From assembly GCA_029448655.1 (NCBI GenBank), contig JACCLO010000001.1:434001-498000 (forward strand): a stretch of DNA of 64,000 nucleotides, read 5' to 3'. Below, in pieces: positions 1 to 9,200 of the stretch (positions within the stretch are counted from its first letter, which is position 1; the number at the start of each line of letters is the position of its first letter). The notes under the pieces are model-generated. The model did not search any database. It saw nothing but the letters and a program-made list of their open reading frames with translations, and was not told where the DNA came from. Made by a program: the position numbers and the translations under genes. The DNA is from Wolfiporia cocos (Eukaryota > Basidiomycota > Agaricomycetes > Polyporales > Phaeolaceae).

Positions 1-1437
1 ATGACCAACTTGGAAGCGTGAAATACTGGGTGATAAGCCCTGTATTGCTCGTCCATGTGTACCCTAAAGGTGACCGGAGATAATTGTTCAATTATCCTGA
101 ATGGTCCCAAATAGCGTGGACTAAGACTTCTTTCGGAGTCTTGCCAGCTACGGGCGTCAACGAGAACTTTGTCGCCGACTTTAAACGGTACCGAGCGCTT
201 ATGTTGATCATAATACCAAGACCAGCGTTCAGCAGCCAGTTTCATAGCTGCCTTAGCTTGTTCTTGTGCTGACCATCGTTCGTAAGCAATGACATTTAGG
301 TCCACGTATTGTGTTGGACGTAAATTCGTAGGTCCTGCGTTGGGATGCCTTCCTAGTTCGACAAAGAATGGACTATTCTTTGTTGTCTCACTAGCCGCGT
401 TGTTGTACGCGAATTCGGCCGTAGGGAGAAACCATGACCAGTTATCCTTCTGAATAACATCGATGTAACATCTAAGATATTGTTCCAGGATTTGGTTAAC
501 TCTCTCCGTCTGGCCATCCGCTTGCGGGTGATAGGCAGTTGTCATTGACCGTTGGATTCCCAATTGTTCACACCATCCCTTAAACAAGGCAGCTGCGAAT
601 TGCGGGCCTCTATCCGAAATGATTTGTTTCGGAAGTCCGTGGTTCGGATAGATCCGAAGGTATAGGAGGTTCGCTAATTCTTTCGCCGTTATCTTGTCTG
701 ATGTGGGAATGAAGTGCGCTCGCTTGGTAAGCCGGTCCACTATTACCATAATAGCATTGAATTGTTTCAATTCGCCGCTGGGCGGTAAGTGGACGATAAG
801 GTCAATTGTGACGGTGTCCCAAGGTGCTTCCGGGACTGGGAGCGGTTGCAGGGGTCCGTACGGGGTCTGGTTGTGGTTCTTCATGCGTTGACATGTGTCA
901 CAACCTTCCACGTATTGCTTTACCATCGTGGTCATTCCAGGCCACCAGTAATTACGTGATAGAAGTTCGTAGGTCTTCCATCGTCCGAAGTGTCCGGCAG
1001 TCACATGGTCATGATGTAACTCCAGGATCTTCGTGCGCAATTCCTTAGGCTCTTTTGGAACGTACACTTTTCCTCGTCTGAGGAGTAATCCGGCCTCCAT
1101 GTTCCATTCCTGGAGATCTTTACCGAATTCCTTGGGACCACTTTTCAGTAGTTCCTGGTAATCCTTGGTAATTTGATCGTCCATGAGGGCTTGTCGGATT
1201 TGTCGGAGAAGGTCCTCGTCGCCTGATTGTATCTCCTGCTGTGACGCTTCTAGCGCCCTAACCGTAAAGTATTCCGGTTTCAGCAAAATTTGATCGCGAT
1301 TGTCGAGTTCCACCCCCTCTTCATGGTCTGGCCTCCGTGACAGAGGATCAGCCGTGAGCATTGTTTTACCGGGTTTGTGACACATGGTGAAGTTGAACCT
1401 TGTCAGGTAAAGACTCCAACGTGCCTGTCTCCGGGTT
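1..1437 (-). pseudogene. Element B pol, 3' part (integrase to GPY/F region), cut at window edge
   Basis: Antisense copy of the sequence at about 8396-9837 of element A. Read on the minus strand from 1437 to 1 it covers the end of RNase H, the HHCC zinc-binding region of integrase, the DDE core and the GPY/F-like stretch. It is the continuation of the pol frame at 13679-11441, separated from it by the 10-kb insertion of element A; the five bases 1433-1437 (gggtt) are the target duplication. The frame runs off the left edge, so chromodomain, C-terminal dUTPase and 3' LTR of B are outside the window. I could not exclude a small lesion in this part, but base-level agreement with A is high. Confidence 0.9.
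1433..1437. repeat. Target-site duplication of element A, left copy (gggtt)
   Basis: Five bases gggtt directly before the 5' LTR of A, matched by gggtt at 11441-11445 directly after its 3' LTR. Removing A and one copy restores the uninterrupted sequence seen at 8396-8410 of A itself, so the empty site can be checked inside the window. Confidence 0.95.
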
Positions 1438-2136
1438 TGTCACAGATTTGGGACATGCCACTATTTTTCCCGTATTTTTACCTATTTATCTGGTATTTCT
1501 ACGACCTTGTAGACATTTACGCTGCCAAGCGCTCGTCTACATGTACACGCAAACAAACAACACGTACACAACGCGGTATACGTCCACCTGTCATAACAAC
1601 ACGTACATAACACGTTTGTACGCGTCAATGACTCAGCGGACTAACCTCCGGTGTCACGCGCCTTACTCATATCCCGATACCGGGCTATGTCAGTACAATT
1701 GGATAAGCGGCCCGCTCGTTATCACATGCCAATGCCCTTACGATTACTCATATCCCGATACCGGTATATAAGAATCACATGCATGGCTTACTAACGTAGC
1801 TACAGCCACTTCCACAACATGGACCTACGGTCCAAACAAACGATCTTACTGGTGCGGCCATTACCGGCGCACATGGTCTATTGTAATTTACGACTTAACC
1901 ATATTAGTTATGTCTGCGCACAGACCACCTTCATGTTTGGTTCCCTTACCGGTAACCAAACAAAGCATGTATATAAGTAGGGCTATCACTGCGGATAAGC
2001 CTTAGATTTGTTCTCTGCATTCGCACAGTTACATATCATCTCTGCTTGCGCCCACTAGCCTCCTCACCAACCTCCAGCAACTCCTTCAAGTCGCTTATTA
2101 GGTTATAGTGTGAGTCCCACAGTCTAGTCTGTGTCA
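1438..2136 (+). repeat. 5' LTR of element A (699 bp)
   Basis: Starts TGTCACAG and ends CTGTGTCA. U3 carries two direct copies of a sequence around tcatatcccgataccgg (about 1668 and 1748) and an upstream TATA-like site at 1765. The main TATA box is at 1970. R probably starts at 2004. I saw no difference from the 3' LTR at 10742-11440. Confidence 0.95.
1970..2014 (+). promoter_or_regulatory. LTR promoter of A: TATA box and predicted transcript 5' end
   Basis: TATATAAG lies at 1970-1977. The 11 bases agatttgttct at 2004-2014 begin 34 nt downstream, where RNA polymerase II transcripts normally start, and are exactly complementary to the bases at 2139-2149 just inside the element. The predicted transcript start at 2004 is inferred from TATA spacing and from this complementarity. 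Confidence 0.7.
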
Positions 2137-3157
2137 TAAGAACAAATCTCCCCCTACCCCCGCCCTTGCGCTTGCGCTTGGACCTGGGTTTCTATCCTAC
2201 AGGGGTATATTGCTCGTTGCTGCGCACATCCCTTTCTGCCTGACAAGGCGATTGGGGTGATAGTTGAGATCTGGGGGATACATCGCCATCCTCGGCAGAG
2301 GATTGGCAACCAGGGAAGCCACACCGCCTTTTTAGGCAGGAGGCCTACCTAACCCGGACTCCAGGGTCAAGGAGACATGGTCCTCGCTGACAAGCTTGGA
2401 CTATGCGCGGTTAAGACCCGCCTGTGGAGAAAAGGGGACGGTCTGCCTGTGTGCGCCCAACCCCCTGTCATGGCAAGCGTTGTTCAGCGCCCCATCACTA
2501 TCCACAGGGTCATCATTATGATGGCATGGGAATTTTCCAAAGCCGCCTCCCAGGCGTAAGGGACCTGCTTTGAACCCGTTATGGGAAAAGCAGTGAGGGG
2601 GGTGACGTAAAAAATCACCCTGCCATAGGTCACTCGCGGTAGCCAATAGCATAAGTCCTCCGGGCAGCTCGGCGTGCGAGCATGGGTCAAACGGATTTGG
2701 GGCCCCATTGGAAGAGAAGCGCGTGGCCCACTCCTTCGGGATGTGGAGCGCTGCTGTCTCGCGATCTTAGATCGACAATGGTTTTTTAGCCCTGATGTGA
2801 CACCCATGTGGCTACAGACGGCAACCTCATTGTTGAAGCATGGACAGGCTAAGGGATGTAAAATCCCAGCCACTTTCCGGCATCGTCCCTCCGGGGCGGT
2901 GTCGTGCATCCGATTCCCAATCATCTGACCCAGGAACCGGCCTGGCAGTCAGCAACTCTACCCCTGGAGTCGGCGCCTCTGACCGTTAGGGTCATGCGAA
3001 TATCCGCGCCGTCTCGGCACAGGGTTTGCGCGCAACATAAGAGTAATTATGCCCCGTAGTACACCTTCTTTGCTCCTGAAAAGGAGTCCACTACCCTACC
3101 TTACATAATCCCTTTTATTCCTGTTCTTGGACGTATCACTGGGAAACTTCGTTTCTC
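2137..3157 (+). other. Long leader of element A between LTR and ORF1
   Basis: About 1 kb without a convincing protein. Short frames exist on both strands but none has recognisable features. It begins with the PBS and a pyrimidine/C-rich stretch (2150-2170). Element B has the same leader (16681-17701), closely similar in sequence. Several ATGs precede ORF1, so simple scanning translation would be inefficient. Confidence 0.6.
2139..2149 (+). promoter_or_regulatory. Primer-binding site of self-priming (Tf1) type
   Basis: agaacaaatct starts two bases after the 5' LTR and is the perfect reverse complement of agatttgttct at 2004-2014. In the Tf1/sushi group the first 11 nt of the transcript fold back on such a site to prime minus-strand synthesis. 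I saw no obvious initiator-tRNA match here. Confidence 0.75.
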
Positions 3158-4081
3158 ATGAAGGCTGCACTTTCTAGAATCATGCCCCGCGTTACCCGTC
3201 GCACCCGTGGCTCCTCCACTGCCCCTTACGTTAAGCCGGCAAAGCGGTCCCTTCTCAGCCGCATCGACACCGCCGACATTCCTCGGGCAGAGGACGTCAC
3301 CTACACGCTTCCTGTAAAGGAAGACTACACCGGGAAGCTCCATCTTTGGGAGATTCCCGTCCACATGCCAAAGCACATCGCTGAGGCTGGGAAACCCGCT
3401 CCTCGACCTCCCAAGCCAGTTCCACTCGCCAAGCGAATCTGGACAGAGGAAGAGAAGCTAGCCGCTTCCATTACCGCCATGGAGAATCTCATCGAACTCC
3501 GCGAACTCAACAAGCTCAAGCTCGCTCGCGATAAGCTGAATAAGCGAATCGCCGCCAAACAAGCCGCCAAGGAAGCCAAGCAAGCAGCTTCTTCACTGGC
3601 CCTCCGTCTCTCCAGCCCGACGGCCGGACCTTCTGTTCCGGCCAACCACAAGATCCTCGACCCTTCCCTCGTCTTCGAGAAGAAGAAGCCTCTCCAAGCA
3701 TGCGATCAAGTTATTCCCATGCTAGAAGGCACTCTCACTCGTCTCACTCCTCTCGCCAACCACCCCCCTAATTACCCAGGCTTCCATATGGAAAACGACA
3801 TGCGTTTCCACACTATGGTAGTAGAATTGGAGGACTTGGTGGATAACGTAAAGGATAGAGCGAGACGGGGAAGGATCACCAATAGAGACTGGAGAATTAT
3901 GAAAAAGTACTGCAAACAGCTCGGCAATATTTCCTTTTTGGATTGGCGTACGGACTTGGCTCGTATCGTAGCAGAATGCGTAGCGCTACAAATTACTTTT
4001 GCCTTCGGTGTAGCACCACCTGACAAGGTGGCAGGGCCCTCAACTACCTCGGTAGAAGAGGATATACTCGCGATTGTATAG
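3158..4081 (+). CDS. ORF1 of element A: 307-aa protein of unknown function, upstream of gag
   Basis: I do not recognise this protein. The N-terminus (1-30) is basic and rich in Arg/Ser/Thr. Residues about 70-95 are Pro-rich. Residues about 100-150 are Lys/Ala/Leu/Glu-rich with a heptad look, suggesting a coiled coil, and the C-terminal half (about 195-290) is a mixed, probably folded region with several Trp/Arg/Asp. It ends 101 nt before the first gag ATG. The same frame is present at full length in element B with about four amino-acid differences and some silent ones, so it has stayed open in two diverged copies. Ty3/gypsy elements normally start with gag, so a separate pre-gag protein is unusual. 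It could be an extra structural or nucleic-acid-binding protein; that is a guess. Confidence 0.75.
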   Translation: MKAALSRIMPRVTRRTRGSSTAPYVKPAKRSLLSRIDTADIPRAEDVTYTLPVKEDYTGKLHLWEIPVHMPKHIAEAGKPAPRPPKPVPLAKRIWTEEEKLAASITAMENLIELRELNKLKLARDKLNKRIAAKQAAKEAKQAASSLALRLSSPTAGPSVPANHKILDPSLVFEKKKPLQACDQVIPMLEGTLTRLTPLANHPPNYPGFHMENDMRFHTMVVELEDLVDNVKDRARRGRITNRDWRIMKKYCKQLGNISFLDWRTDLARIVAECVALQITFAFGVAPPDKVAGPSTTSVEEDILAIV

Positions 4082-4182
4082 TAGAAATACTATCATCTTT
4101 TAACTCTGAAATAGAGTGCGAGTGTGATCTATAACGAAAGTCGCAGCTTTCAAACCCAATCCCTTCTTAAGAATCTAAGACA

Positions 4183-6225
4183 ATGAGTAACCGGAAACTA
4201 ACATTCGTCACAAACAGATTCACAATGTCTTCCACCTCCTCCGTCAGCACCCCCCTCGCTCCCCGCAAGATGCGCCTCCGCTCAGAAGGTCCGGTGACCC
4301 CGGTAGCTGGTCCCTCGGGAACCCAGCAACTGGTGACGCTGGAGCACCTAAGCGAGGGAGAGGAAGAAGAAGAAGAGGAAGGAGAAGAGGAAATGCCGGA
4401 GTTCGCTCCCCCGCAAAGGGAATCTCCGACCAACCCCATGGGAACACGCCCAGGCTCCCCCATTGCCGGATACCCACCGGCTCGTCGAACTCGCCCTATC
4501 GGGCCCGCCACCACCCTGGAAATGGAATTTTCGGGTCCGACACGACAAACCAATGTCGCTGTCGAGAACAACCTCAAAGCGTACCTCCCTGAGGAGGAAC
4601 ACCACAAGGTGGATGGGTCCCTACATGGGCCAATCATCGATGCCGCCGTACAACGAAGTGCGGCCATAAGCCATGACACCACCGACACCCTAGGTCGAAT
4701 GGTGCACGCCCGCCTGGAGCGTATCCATGAACGAATCGATTCCCTGGCTGGGCAATCCAGGGCCATCGAACAAAAGGCCCAAGACGAGCTACACGAAGCG
4801 GTCAATTCGGTCCGCAACGAGGTGCTGTCCACTCTGGTGGACCTCGGCAAGGAACTCCGACAGGAGTACACCGCCAAGTTCACCACCCTGGAAAAGGAGC
4901 TCCGCAAGGACTACCGGTCCAGGCTCGACGACCTTGAGGACGCATTCGCCGAACGAATGGAGAAGGTTGATGAGGAACTCCGGAGGATTCGCAAGAATCC
5001 CTCCGTCCCCAACCCTCCTGGCATCCGCACGCCTCCGAGCAACCCGGCACCTGCCCCCGGCAATGCCCAAACCCGTGCAGCCGATGCCGCTGCCGCCGCG
5101 CAAGCTGCAGCCGCTGCTGCAGCAGCCGTCGCCCCGCAGATTCCAGGTCTGCCTCAAAACCTGAAAATCCCCCCTCCCCCCGAATTCTCCGGGTCATCTG
5201 GAAAGGTGACTGCGCAAGAATGGGTGGAGAAAATGGGCCTGTACTTCGGTACGCTCAGGGTTTACGATGACCATGACCGTATCACCACGGCCCTCTTCCG
5301 CGTCACAGGGGACGCATACAAATTTTTCTCGCCTCTCATCAAAAAGGCAGGAAACGGTGAACCTCTCGGCACCTGGGAGGACTTCACCAAGTCAGTCATG
5401 GTGCAATATGGGAAGATGACGGATAAGGAGATAGCTAAGAAGGAAATTCGCGGCTACTACGGTACCAAGGGCAAGGAACTCGCCGAGTCAAACTACTTCA
5501 ACTACTGCGAACGGTTCCGAACCCTCGGCCGACTCTCCGAGACCGCCAACGAAACCCTGGTATGGGAGTTCACCGAAACACTCCCTGAAAAGGTTAAGGA
5601 CACCTTGAACGTCCTCGGCAAGACCCCCTTCTTCAAGGCCCCGACCGACATCGAGCCCCTAATCGACTTCGCTCTGGAAATGTACCAAACGTCATATCCA
5701 GACAAGATCAAGGGTTCGATCTTCGAGAAGGCCAGCAAGAAGGACTCGGCACCTGCCGAAAAGAAGGAGACGTCCTCCGCTTCTGCAAAGAAGTCGGAGA
5801 AAAAGAAGGACAAGGGAAAGGCGCCCGCCAAAGCCCCCGCCGACACCACCAACGCCGTCTGCACATACTGCAAGCAGACAGGACATTACTTCAACAAATG
5901 TCCTAAGCTTGCGGCAGACAAGGCCGCGGGAACATTCGTGCCTGCCGCTCAGCGGGCCGAGCAACAAAGGGCGAAGGATGCAGCTGCCGCGTCTGGAAAG
6001 ACCACGGCTGCTCCTTCGGGTAGTGGAAAGGGACAGGCTTCTGGCAAGAAGCCGTACTCGGCGCCCCCCGCGGATGGCAAGACGTATCGTGCCCGAACGA
6101 TCTGGGAAGAAGTGACAGCTGACTCAAGCTCAGCAGGACCCTCGGCCCCCACCACCACCGTCGCCAATGTCGGGACCATCTCGGTTCCCCTCGCCCCAAC
6201 CACACGTCTCGAAGACGTTCTGTGA
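4183..6225 (+). CDS. gag: Gag of element A (680 aa, CCHC zinc knuckle)
   Basis: Structural nucleocapsid/capsid polyprotein that packages element RNA in cytoplasmic virus-like particles. Seen: an acidic Glu run near residues 58-70; a helical, charged coiled-coil-like region at about 165-275; a Pro/Ala-rich linker with poly-Ala (about 285-320); a capsid-like retrotransposon gag domain (about 325-510); a Lys-rich linker; and one zinc knuckle CTYCKQTGHYFNKC starting at C560, fitting CX2CX4HX4C. The first in-frame ATG is at 4183; a second at 4225 matches the start available in element B, where one extra A puts the upstream ATG out of frame, so 4225 may be the true start. The 3' end overlaps pol, which lies in the +1 frame. 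Confidence 0.92.
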   Translation: MSNRKLTFVTNRFTMSSTSSVSTPLAPRKMRLRSEGPVTPVAGPSGTQQLVTLEHLSEGEEEEEEEGEEEMPEFAPPQRESPTNPMGTRPGSPIAGYPPARRTRPIGPATTLEMEFSGPTRQTNVAVENNLKAYLPEEEHHKVDGSLHGPIIDAAVQRSAAISHDTTDTLGRMVHARLERIHERIDSLAGQSRAIEQKAQDELHEAVNSVRNEVLSTLVDLGKELRQEYTAKFTTLEKELRKDYRSRLDDLEDAFAERMEKVDEELRRIRKNPSVPNPPGIRTPPSNPAPAPGNAQTRAADAAAAAQAAAAAAAAVAPQIPGLPQNLKIPPPPEFSGSSGKVTAQEWVEKMGLYFGTLRVYDDHDRITTALFRVTGDAYKFFSPLIKKAGNGEPLGTWEDFTKSVMVQYGKMTDKEIAKKEIRGYYGTKGKELAESNYFNYCERFRTLGRLSETANETLVWEFTETLPEKVKDTLNVLGKTPFFKAPTDIEPLIDFALEMYQTSYPDKIKGSIFEKASKKDSAPAEKKETSSASAKKSEKKKDKGKAPAKAPADTTNAVCTYCKQTGHYFNKCPKLAADKAAGTFVPAAQRAEQQRAKDAAAASGKTTAAPSGSGKGQASGKKPYSAPPADGKTYRARTIWEEVTADSSSAGPSAPTTTVANVGTISVPLAPTTRLEDVL

Positions 6226-9200
6226 AGAACACACCAGCCCCGCAGCGGCTGGGAGTGTACAGCGCCCCGAAGAAGCGCACCTCTACGAAGAGGCTTCACA
6301 GAGACCCCTTATCTTGTGGGAAGATAAGGCGGTCGTACGTCACCCGGTATCCCATCTCGGTATATTCGGTAACTCGGCAATGGACTTTGCCCGGAGGACA
6401 AGGACACTAGCTACACGTGCCCCTCCTGTAAAATACTTTTATCCTGACCCGCTCGCGTCGAAGTTTTTCACTTTGTATAATGTACATGGAAACGATTCTC
6501 GAGACGACAATAAATCGTTCTCTATCGAAGTGGAACTGTGGGTATATGGAAAGAAAGTAAACGCCATGGCATTAATCGACACCGGTGCATCAATAAGCGT
6601 CATAGATAAGAAACTCGTCCATGAGGAGAAGTTAGTCACTCAGAAACTACCTTCGCCTCTCGAGATTCGCAACGCCGACGGTACCTCTAATACCGCCGGT
6701 AATATCAATATGGCAGTAAAAGCTTATATGGTGCACGAGGAACACAAGTCCACCGAATTCTTGTACGTAATGGACGTACAGAATGCGGATGTGATCCTCG
6801 GATATGACTGGTTCCTGAAACACAACCCGGACTTCAATTGGCCGGAAGGAACCTTCACATATCGGTGTACGGAAAAATGCAAACATGGCAAACGGGTTTC
6901 GATTTCTGAGGAAGAAGACGAAATCGAACCCCGCAACATCTATCAGATCATCAACGATTTTCCAATAGATTTTCTCGGCTTAGAGGAGCCTGAGAATCCC
7001 TTTGTCGCTTGGGTGAACACCCTTGACGAAGGAACGGAACTCCTTATCGATGCCATTCAGTCGATAACGGAGAAGTCGGATGATGAATTCCTGACAGATG
7101 CGGATCTCCAGAAATGGAAATCCTTGGTTCCAGAGGAATACCAGGAGTTTGGTCCCACGGTATTTTCTCAGCGCGCATCCGAAAGGATGCCCGAACGGAA
7201 ACCATACGATCACGCCATCGACTTCCCCGATGACGCGATACTACCGCCCCCGAGTAAGGCATACAAAATGTCTCCTCAGGAAGCGAACTCGCTAGATCAG
7301 TGGATTCAGGAAGAGTTACGGAAGGGCTACATCCGACACTCAAAATCTCCGATCGCGAGCCCGGTCTTCTTCGTCCCTAAAAAAGACGGCGGAGCCCGAA
7401 TGGTAGTCGACTACCGAAAGGTGAACGACTTAACCATTAAAAACAGGTACCCTCTCCCACGCATAGACGAGCTTATCGATAAGCTTAGCCAGGCTTCGAT
7501 ATTTACGAAGCTCGACTTGCGTTGGGGTTACAACAACGTAAGAATCAAGGAGGGAGATGAATGGAAGACCGCATTCATTACGCCTAACGGCCTTTACGAA
7601 GCTGTAGTCATGTACTTCGGTTTTTGTAATGCACCCAGCACGTTCCAACACATGATGAACGATATTCTAGGTGACCTTATCAGAGAAGGAAAGGTCATTG
7701 TCTACCTAGACGACATCCTTGTGTTCGGAAACGACCTGTTGGAACACCGTCGTATTGTCAAGCAAGTATTACAAATTTTGCAAGACAACGACTTGTTCGC
7801 GAAGCCTGAAAAGTGCTTCTTCGAACAAAGCAGTATTGAATACCTGGGAATGATCATTTCCAAAGGAAAGGTCGAAATGGACCCTAAGAAGGTAGCCGGC
7901 GTAATGGACTGGCCTACACCTGCCAAGGTGAAGGACGTCCAGGCCTTTGTTGGCTTCGCCAACTACTACCGGCGGTTCATTAAAGACTTCTCCAAAGTGG
8001 TTAAGCCGTTAACCGAACTGTCCAAGAAAAACACGCAATGGAACTGGGGACCCGAACAAGCGGAAGCCTTCCAAACTCTCAAGGAAGCTTTCACATCGGC
8101 TCCAATACTCCGGATCCCAGATCAGGAGTCCCCGTTCCGCGTGGAAGCGGATTCTTCCGATTACGCAACTGGTGCGGTGCTATCACAATACTCTTCGGAG
8201 GATAAGCTCTGGCACCCGGTAGCTTTTTACTCGAAATCTCTATCAGCACCCGAAAGGAACTATGAGATTTACGACAAGGAATTGCTCGCAATCATCCGCG
8301 CTCTAGAGGAATGGAGACATTACCTCGAAGGACATCCACACAAGTTTGAAGTATGGTCGGATCATCTCAATCTGACATATTTCAAATCGGCACAACGGCT
8401 AACCCGGAGACAGGCACGTTGGAGTCTTTACCTGACAAGGTTCAACTTCACCATGTGCCACAAACCCGGTAAAACAATGCTAACGGCTGATCCTCTGTCA
8501 CGGAGGCCAGACCATGAAGAGGGGGTGGAACTCGACAATCGCGATCAAATTTTGCTGAAACCGGAATACTTTACGGTTAGGGCGCTAGAAGCGTCACAGC
8601 AGGAGATACAATCAGGCGACGAGGACCTCCTCCGACAAATCCGACAAGCCCTCATGGACGATCAAATTACCAAGGATTACCAGGAACTACTGAAAAGTGG
8701 TCCCAAGGAATTCGGTAAAGATCTCCAGGAATGGAACATGGAGGCCGGATTACTCCTCAGACGAGGAAAAGTGTACGTTCCAAAAGAACCTAAAGAATTG
8801 CGCACGAAGATTCTGGAGTTACATCATGACCATGTGACTGCCGGACACTTCGGACGATGGAAGACCTATGAACTTCTATCACGTAATTACTGGTGGCCTG
8901 GAATGACCACGATGGTAAAGCAATACGTGGAAGGTTGTGACACATGTCAACGCATGAAGAACCGCAACCAGACCCCGTATGGACCCCTGCAACCGCTCCC
9001 AGTACCGGAAGCACCCTGGGACACAATCACAATCGACTTCATCGTTCACTTACCGCCCAGCGGCGAACGCAAACAATTCACTGCTATTATGGTAGTAGTG
9101 GACCGATTGACCAAGCGCGCACACTTCATTCCCACGTCAGACAATATCTCGGCAAAGGAATTAGCAAACCTCCTGTACCTTCGGATTTATCCGAATCACG

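Noticed and set aside
2401..2928. Frames on both strands in the leader of A (and the same at 16910-17461 in B)
   Set aside because: Overlapping frames on opposite strands, no recognisable feature, and no difference in coding signal between them; treated as untranslated leader.
4167..4907. Long minus-strand frame opposite gag of element A
   Set aside because: It mirrors the codon structure of gag, and the same shadow occurs opposite gag of B. No motif; the plus-strand protein is certain.
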